Below, one piece after another: positions 60,269 through 64,000 of a stretch of 64,000 nt of DNA. Source of the stretch: Streptomyces smyrnaeus (GTDB lineage Bacteria; Actinomycetota; Actinomycetes; Streptomycetales; Streptomycetaceae); contig NZ_JAFFZM010000011.1 of the NCBI RefSeq assembly GCF_017676345.1, forward strand, positions 124,001-188,000, written 5' to 3'. The notes below the pieces were generated by a model. It did not search any database, had not been told where the DNA came from, and saw nothing but the letters and a program-made list of their open reading frames with translations. The translations under genes were made by a program, and so were the position numbers. The first letter of the stretch is position 1. Each line of letters begins with the position of its first letter.

Positions 60269-60288
60269 GCTAGCACCGTTCCGCTAGC
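60269..60288. promoter_or_regulatory. Operator-like GCTAGC pair of the TA module
   Basis: The palindrome GCTAGC occurs at 60269-60274 and 60283-60288 (14-bp period), overlapping the -10 element of the antitoxin promoter. Ribbon-helix-helix antitoxins commonly bind such repeated short palindromes. Confidence 0.55.
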
Positions 60289-60405
60289 AGTGAACAGGCG
60301 CCGGGTCGCCCCACCACCCCGTGGCCCGGGGGTGCCGGCCCGCCCTAGGATCAAGGCTTCGACCGCTCACCGACGCCAACTCGGCGCCCTCCAGGGAGGC
60401 TTGGC

Positions 60406-61302
60406 ATGTCCGGTCCCGTACGACCGTTCCGTTTCGGTGTGAACATGGTGAGCTTCGGCTCGGGCGAGGAGTTCCGGCAGCGCTGCCGGCGAGCCGAGGA
60501 ACAGGGCTACGACACCGTCCATGTGGCCGATCACCTGGGCATGTCCGCCCCCTTCCCGGCGCTCGCGGCTGCCGCCGAGGCCACCGAGCGGCCCCGGCTG
60601 GGCACGTTCGTGCTCAACGCCGGCTTCTGGAACCCGGCGCTGCTGGCCCGCGAGGTGGTTACCGTCGACCAGCTCTCGGGTGGCCGGTTCGAGCTGGGGC
60701 TGGGCGCCGGCTATGTGAAGGCCGAACACGACAGAGCGGGCCTGCCGTGGGCCTCGCCGGGCGGCCGGGTGGACCACCTGGAGCACCTGGTCGCCGAGGT
60801 GAGCCGGCTGCTGGCCGACCCCGAGCACACGCCGCGCCCGGTGCAGGAGCCGGTGCCGCTGCTGATCGGCGGCAACGGTGACCGCGTACTGAGGCTGGCG
60901 GCCCGCACCGCCGCGGTGGCGGCCTTCACCGGCGGTCGCCAGGTGCCGGGCGAACCGGACGGCACGATGGCGCTGATCTCCCCGGCGGAGCTGGAGGAGC
61001 GCACCCGGGCGGCCATGGGCTTCGCCGAGGACCGGGCCGAGCCGCCGGAGCTGAACTACCTCGTCCAGTACGTCGCGCAGACCGCCGACCCCGGCGAGGC
61101 CCTGGAGCGTCTGCGCCCGTACGGGCCGGGGATGAGCGACGAGGAGCTGCTGGCGCACCCGGCCCTCCTGCTGGGCTCCCCCAAGGAGATGGCCGAGCAG
61201 CTGCGTGCCCACCGGGAGCGCTTCGGCTTCTCGTACTTCACCGTGCTCGACCCCTTCATGGACGTGTTCGCCCCGGTGGTGGAGGAGCTGAGCGGCAGCT
61301 GA
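60406..61302 (+). CDS. LLM-class F420-dependent oxidoreductase
   Basis: 298 aa luciferase-like TIM barrel. RPFRFGVNMVSFG start, DTVHVADHLGMSAPFPALAAAA and ELGLGAGYVKAEHDRAGL mark the F420-binding LLM family. Substrate unknown. GGGAGG precedes ATG 60406. Monocistronic. Confidence 0.88.
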   Translation: MSGPVRPFRFGVNMVSFGSGEEFRQRCRRAEEQGYDTVHVADHLGMSAPFPALAAAAEATERPRLGTFVLNAGFWNPALLAREVVTVDQLSGGRFELGLGAGYVKAEHDRAGLPWASPGGRVDHLEHLVAEVSRLLADPEHTPRPVQEPVPLLIGGNGDRVLRLAARTAAVAAFTGGRQVPGEPDGTMALISPAELEERTRAAMGFAEDRAEPPELNYLVQYVAQTADPGEALERLRPYGPGMSDEELLAHPALLLGSPKEMAEQLRAHRERFGFSYFTVLDPFMDVFAPVVEELSGS

Positions 61303-61377
61303 TCAGCACCGGCACCACCCGTTCAGCAGGCGAAACAGCGTGGCAGCGGCAGTGCGGGCCGTGCTGGGATGCCGACC

Positions 61378-61803
61378 ATGAGCGATCTTTCGATACGGGC
61401 CGCGACCGAGCGGGACATCGAGGCGGTGCTGGCCTTCTGGCGGGAGGCCGCCGAGGGCACCAGCGTCAGCGACGACCGGGAGGGGGTGGCGCGGCTGCTG
61501 GCCCGCGACCCGGAGGCCCTGCTGCTGGCGGAGTGGGACGGACACCTGGTCGGCACCGTCATCGCAGGCTGGGACGGCTGGCGCTGCTCCCTCTACCGGC
61601 TCGCGGTGGCGCCCTCCCGGCGACGGCAGGGCGTCTCCCGGGCCCTGCTGGCCGCCGCCGAGGAGCGGTTCGCGGCGCTGGGCGGGCGGCGCGGCGACGC
61701 GATGGTGCTGGACGCGAACGAGCGGGCGCACCGGGCGTGGGAAGCCGCCGGTTACGCTCCGCAACCACAGTGGAGCCGTTGGGTGAAAACACTCGTCTCC
61801 TGA
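61378..61803 (+). CDS. GNAT-family N-acetyltransferase
   Basis: 141 aa. LSIRAATERDIEAVLAFWREA start and the acetyl-CoA site LAVAPSRRRQGVSRALLAAAEERF, then ANERAHRAWEAAGYAPQPQW, are typical of RimI-like GNATs. Substrate unknown. An ATG at 61369 is three codons earlier; neither has a clear ribosome site. A hairpin terminator follows. Confidence 0.87.
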   Translation: MSDLSIRAATERDIEAVLAFWREAAEGTSVSDDREGVARLLARDPEALLLAEWDGHLVGTVIAGWDGWRCSLYRLAVAPSRRRQGVSRALLAAAEERFAALGGRRGDAMVLDANERAHRAWEAAGYAPQPQWSRWVKTLVS

Positions 61804-61847
61804 GCTCAGGAACCGGTCGGCCACTCGGTCCGTTTACGCTGTACATC

Positions 61848-61875
61848 GCCGGGCCTGCATTCCCGCAGGCCCGGC
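61848..61875 (+). terminator. Terminator after the GNAT gene
   Basis: GCCGGGCCTGC (61848-61858) and GCAGGCCCGGC (61865-61875) form a perfect 11-bp stem with a 6-nt loop, 44 bases after the GNAT stop. No T-run follows. Confidence 0.65.
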
Positions 61876-62006
61876 ACAGTCATCGGATCCGAAAGGTGTG
61901 AGCGTCCGCCCATGGGCGACCCTCCCAGTAGTGGCCCCCGAAGCAGCAACCGACATCGCGCGTACCGGCGCCCCCTGTCCCACGATGGGAGGGAGGTGAG
62001 GGGCCG
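61876..62006 (+). other. 131-bp leader of the CNNM/CBS operon
   Basis: Two overlapping short open frames occur (ATG 61912, 32 codons ending in the ATGA of the next gene; GTG at 61897). Neither shows family resemblance. The last 25 bases are G-rich and contain the ribosome site. I do not recognise a known Mg2+ riboswitch. Confidence 0.3.
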
Positions 62007-63368
62007 ATGACGGAAGTCCTGCTGCTGTTGGTGGCACTGCTGCTGTCGCTGGCCTGCGGTGGCTTCGTGGCGGCGGAGTTCTCCTTGACGACCGTCGAAC
62101 GCAGCGAACTGGAGCGGGCCGAGCAGCGCGGCGACCGGGGTGCGAAGAGCGCGCTGGCGGCCGTGCGCTCCCTCACCTTCCAGCTGTCGGGCGCGCAGCT
62201 GGGCATCACCGTCACCAACCTGATCGTCGGTATGCTCGCCGAGCCGTCCATCGCGAAGCTGATCGCCGGACCGCTGCGCTCGCTCGGCGTGCCCTCCTCT
62301 GCCTCCTCGTCCGTCGCCCTGGTGCTCGGCACGGGGTTCTCGACGGTCGTCCTGATGGTGGTCGGCGAGCTGGTGCCGAAGAACTGGGCGATCTCCAAGC
62401 CGCTGCCGGTGGCCCGGAAGGTGGCGACACCGCAGCGCGTCTTCTCCGCCGCCTTCCGGCCGCTGATCCGCCATCTGAACAACACCGCCAACCGGGTACT
62501 GCTGCGGATGGGGCTCGAACCCACCGAGGAGCTGGCCTCGGCCCGCTCCCCGCAGGAGCTCGTGGCCCTGGCGCGGCACTCCGCCAAGGAGGGCGCGCTG
62601 GAGGAGGACACGGCCGATCTGTTCGTGCGCACCCTGCACCTGGCCGAGCTGACGGCGGAGAACGTGATGACGCCGCGGGTGCAGGTCACCTCGCTGGAGG
62701 TGCAGGCCACGGTGGAGGACGTCGCCAACGCCACCCGCGCCACGGGGCTGTCCCGCTTCCCCGTCTACCGGGGGAACCTGGACACCGTCGTCGGCATCGT
62801 GCGGATCAAGGACGTGCTGGCGGTGCCCGCCGCCGAACGTCGGCTGCGCCCGGTGACCGATCTGATGCGCGAGCCGCTGCTGGTGCCCGAGTCGCTGACC
62901 GTGGACCGGCTGCTGGACCAGCTCTCGGGCGGGGACCGCAGCATCGCGATCGTCATCGACGAGTACGGCGGCACGGCAGGTGTCGTCACCCTGGAGGACA
63001 TCATCGAGGAGGTCGTCGGCGAGGTCCGCGACGAGCACGACCCGCTGGAGACGCCCGATCTGGCGCCGGCCGGACAGGACGCGGAGGGCCGGCACCTCTA
63101 TGTGGCGGACGGCGCGGCCCGTACCGACCAGGTCGAGAGCATCGGGCTGCGTGCCCCGGAGGGCCCGTACGAGACGCTCGCCGGGCTGATCGCCACCGAA
63201 CTGGGACGCATCCCGGCCGTCGGGGACACGGTGTCGGTCGCCGGCTGGCGGCTGGAGGTCACGGACGCGACCGGACGGCGCGCCGCACAGGTGCGGCTGT
63301 ACGGGCCCGCGCCGCAGGACGATCCGGCCGGGTCCGCGGCCGCTGACCGGGCGGAGGCACACCGATGA
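62007..63368 (+). CDS. CNNM/CorC-type membrane protein with CBS pair (hemolysin family)
   Basis: 453 aa. N-terminal CNNM/DUF21 membrane domain (about 1-190, three to four helices; GELVPKNWAISKPLPVA is the family signature), CBS pair (about 210-335, MTPRVQVTSLE and TVVGIVRIKDVL), and a CorC_HlyC C-terminal domain (GGTAGVVTLEDIIEEVVGEV onward). Relatives affect Mg2+/Co2+ efflux. GGGAGGGAGG precedes ATG 62007. It overlaps the next gene by 4 bases. Confidence 0.9.
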   Translation: MTEVLLLLVALLLSLACGGFVAAEFSLTTVERSELERAEQRGDRGAKSALAAVRSLTFQLSGAQLGITVTNLIVGMLAEPSIAKLIAGPLRSLGVPSSASSSVALVLGTGFSTVVLMVVGELVPKNWAISKPLPVARKVATPQRVFSAAFRPLIRHLNNTANRVLLRMGLEPTEELASARSPQELVALARHSAKEGALEEDTADLFVRTLHLAELTAENVMTPRVQVTSLEVQATVEDVANATRATGLSRFPVYRGNLDTVVGIVRIKDVLAVPAAERRLRPVTDLMREPLLVPESLTVDRLLDQLSGGDRSIAIVIDEYGGTAGVVTLEDIIEEVVGEVRDEHDPLETPDLAPAGQDAEGRHLYVADGAARTDQVESIGLRAPEGPYETLAGLIATELGRIPAVGDTVSVAGWRLEVTDATGRRAAQVRLYGPAPQDDPAGSAAADRAEAHR

Positions 63369-64000
63369 CGGTGATCCAGCTCTTCATCGGGTTCCTGACG
63401 CTGGTGCTCAACGCGTTCTTCGTGGGCGCCGAGTTCGCGCTGATCTCGGTACGGCGGGCCCAGATCGAGCCACTGGCCGAGGACGGCGACAAGAAGGCCC
63501 GCAAGGTGCTGTGGGGCCTGGAGCACGTGGCGCAGATCCTGGCCGCGGCGCAGCTGGGCATCACGCTGTGCACCCTGGTGCTGGGTGTCGTCGCCGAACC
63601 GGCCATCGCCCACCTGCTGGAGCCGGTCTTCCACGCGATGGGCGTACCGGACGGTGTGGCGCACGGCGTCTCCTTCGTGATCGCGCTGTCGCTGGCCACC
63701 TATCTGCACATGCTGCTGGGCGAGATGGTGCCGAAGAACATCGCGCTGGCCGGGCCCGAGCGGGCAGCGCTGCTGCTGGGTCCGCCGCTGGTGGCTCTGA
63801 CGAGGGCGCTGCGCCCGGTGATCTTCACGGTGAACTCGTTCGCCAACGGCATCCTCAAGCTGATCCGGGTCGAGCCCAAAAGCGAGGTCGAGGCCGCGTT
63901 CTCCGACGACGATCTGGCGCAGATGGTCGCCGACTCCAGTGAGGCGGGGCTGCTGGACGACCGTTCCACCGAACGGCTCCGGGACGCGCTGGAGCTGGGC
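63365..64000 (+). CDS. Second CNNM/CBS-family membrane protein (3' end beyond window)
   Basis: The first 212 residues are visible: the CNNM/DUF21 membrane domain (FVGAEFALISVRRAQIE, LGEMVPKNIALAGPERAAL) and the start of the linker to the CBS pair (FSDDDLAQMVADSSEAGLL). The tandem pair with the preceding gene (ATGA overlap) is common in actinobacteria and suggests a hetero-oligomeric transporter. The reading frame is open at the right edge. Confidence 0.88.
   Translation, partial: MTVIQLFIGFLTLVLNAFFVGAEFALISVRRAQIEPLAEDGDKKARKVLWGLEHVAQILAAAQLGITLCTLVLGVVAEPAIAHLLEPVFHAMGVPDGVAHGVSFVIALSLATYLHMLLGEMVPKNIALAGPERAALLLGPPLVALTRALRPVIFTVNSFANGILKLIRVEPKSEVEAAFSDDDLAQMVADSSEAGLLDDRSTERLRDALELG

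Noticed and set aside
61876..62006. M-box (ykoK) magnesium riboswitch
   Set aside because: The conserved M-box segments I know are not visible; only an unassigned leader is claimed.

Overview
This is a high-G+C actinomycete chromosome segment, almost certainly Streptomyces. The evidence is strong G/C preference at third codon positions, 4-base ATGA/GTGA gene overlaps, TAnnnT promoters placed right in front of leaderless start codons, and a complete red-type prodiginine gene set with a bldA-type TTA codon in its pathway regulator.

Left flank (1-6.1 kb): the tail of an unidentified gene, an EamA/DMT permease, a stand-alone 2-oxoacid dehydrogenase acyltransferase-type protein, and a TetR regulator with an extra resolvase-like HTH at its C-terminus. 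The TetR gene is divergent from an ABC exporter operon (ATPase, 12-TM-type permease, F420-dependent nitroreductase-like protein).

Centre (6.1-37.8 kb): a prodiginine cluster in the same gene order as the S. coelicolor red cluster. The minus-strand operon redP-O-N-M-L-K-J-I-H-G continues into a lysophospholipid-acyltransferase-like gene and ends at a 17-bp-stem terminator. Divergent from it run redQ-R-T-U-V and then redZ. The convergent block redD-X-W-Y meets redZ at a bidirectional terminator. RedM/O/W make pyrrolyl-2-carboxyl-S-PCP. RedX and RedN, then RedI and RedV, build the methoxybipyrrole aldehyde. RedP/Q/R make the dodecanoyl chain, RedJ/L/K make 2-undecylpyrrole, RedH condenses the two halves and RedG oxidatively cyclises the product. 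RedU is the phosphopantetheinyl transferase. RedZ (pseudo-response regulator) and RedD (SARP) are the regulators. The redP/redQ intergenic region carries two mirror-image triplets of a CGGTCAG heptamer at an 11-bp period, which look like RedD operators. A related four-repeat array lies in front of a degenerate MaoC-like gene at the cluster edge. No redS or redF counterpart is seen.

Right flank (38-64 kb): PlsC acyltransferase, a secreted S33 peptidase, urease operon ureABCFGD with a GlnR-like box, a TetR/membrane-protein pair with twin operators, a secreted M28 aminopeptidase, an orphan Phd-type antitoxin, a ClpP paralogue plus small partner, a broken Gfo/Idh gene beside a TetR gene, an EamA permease behind a 13-codon leader with an RBS-sequestering inverted repeat, a GNAT protein, an anti-sigma-type ATPase, the biotin genes (bioF divergent from bioBAD), a Doc-like toxin-antitoxin pair, an F420-type luciferase-like oxidoreductase, another GNAT protein, and two tandem CNNM/CBS membrane proteins, the last cut by the window end.
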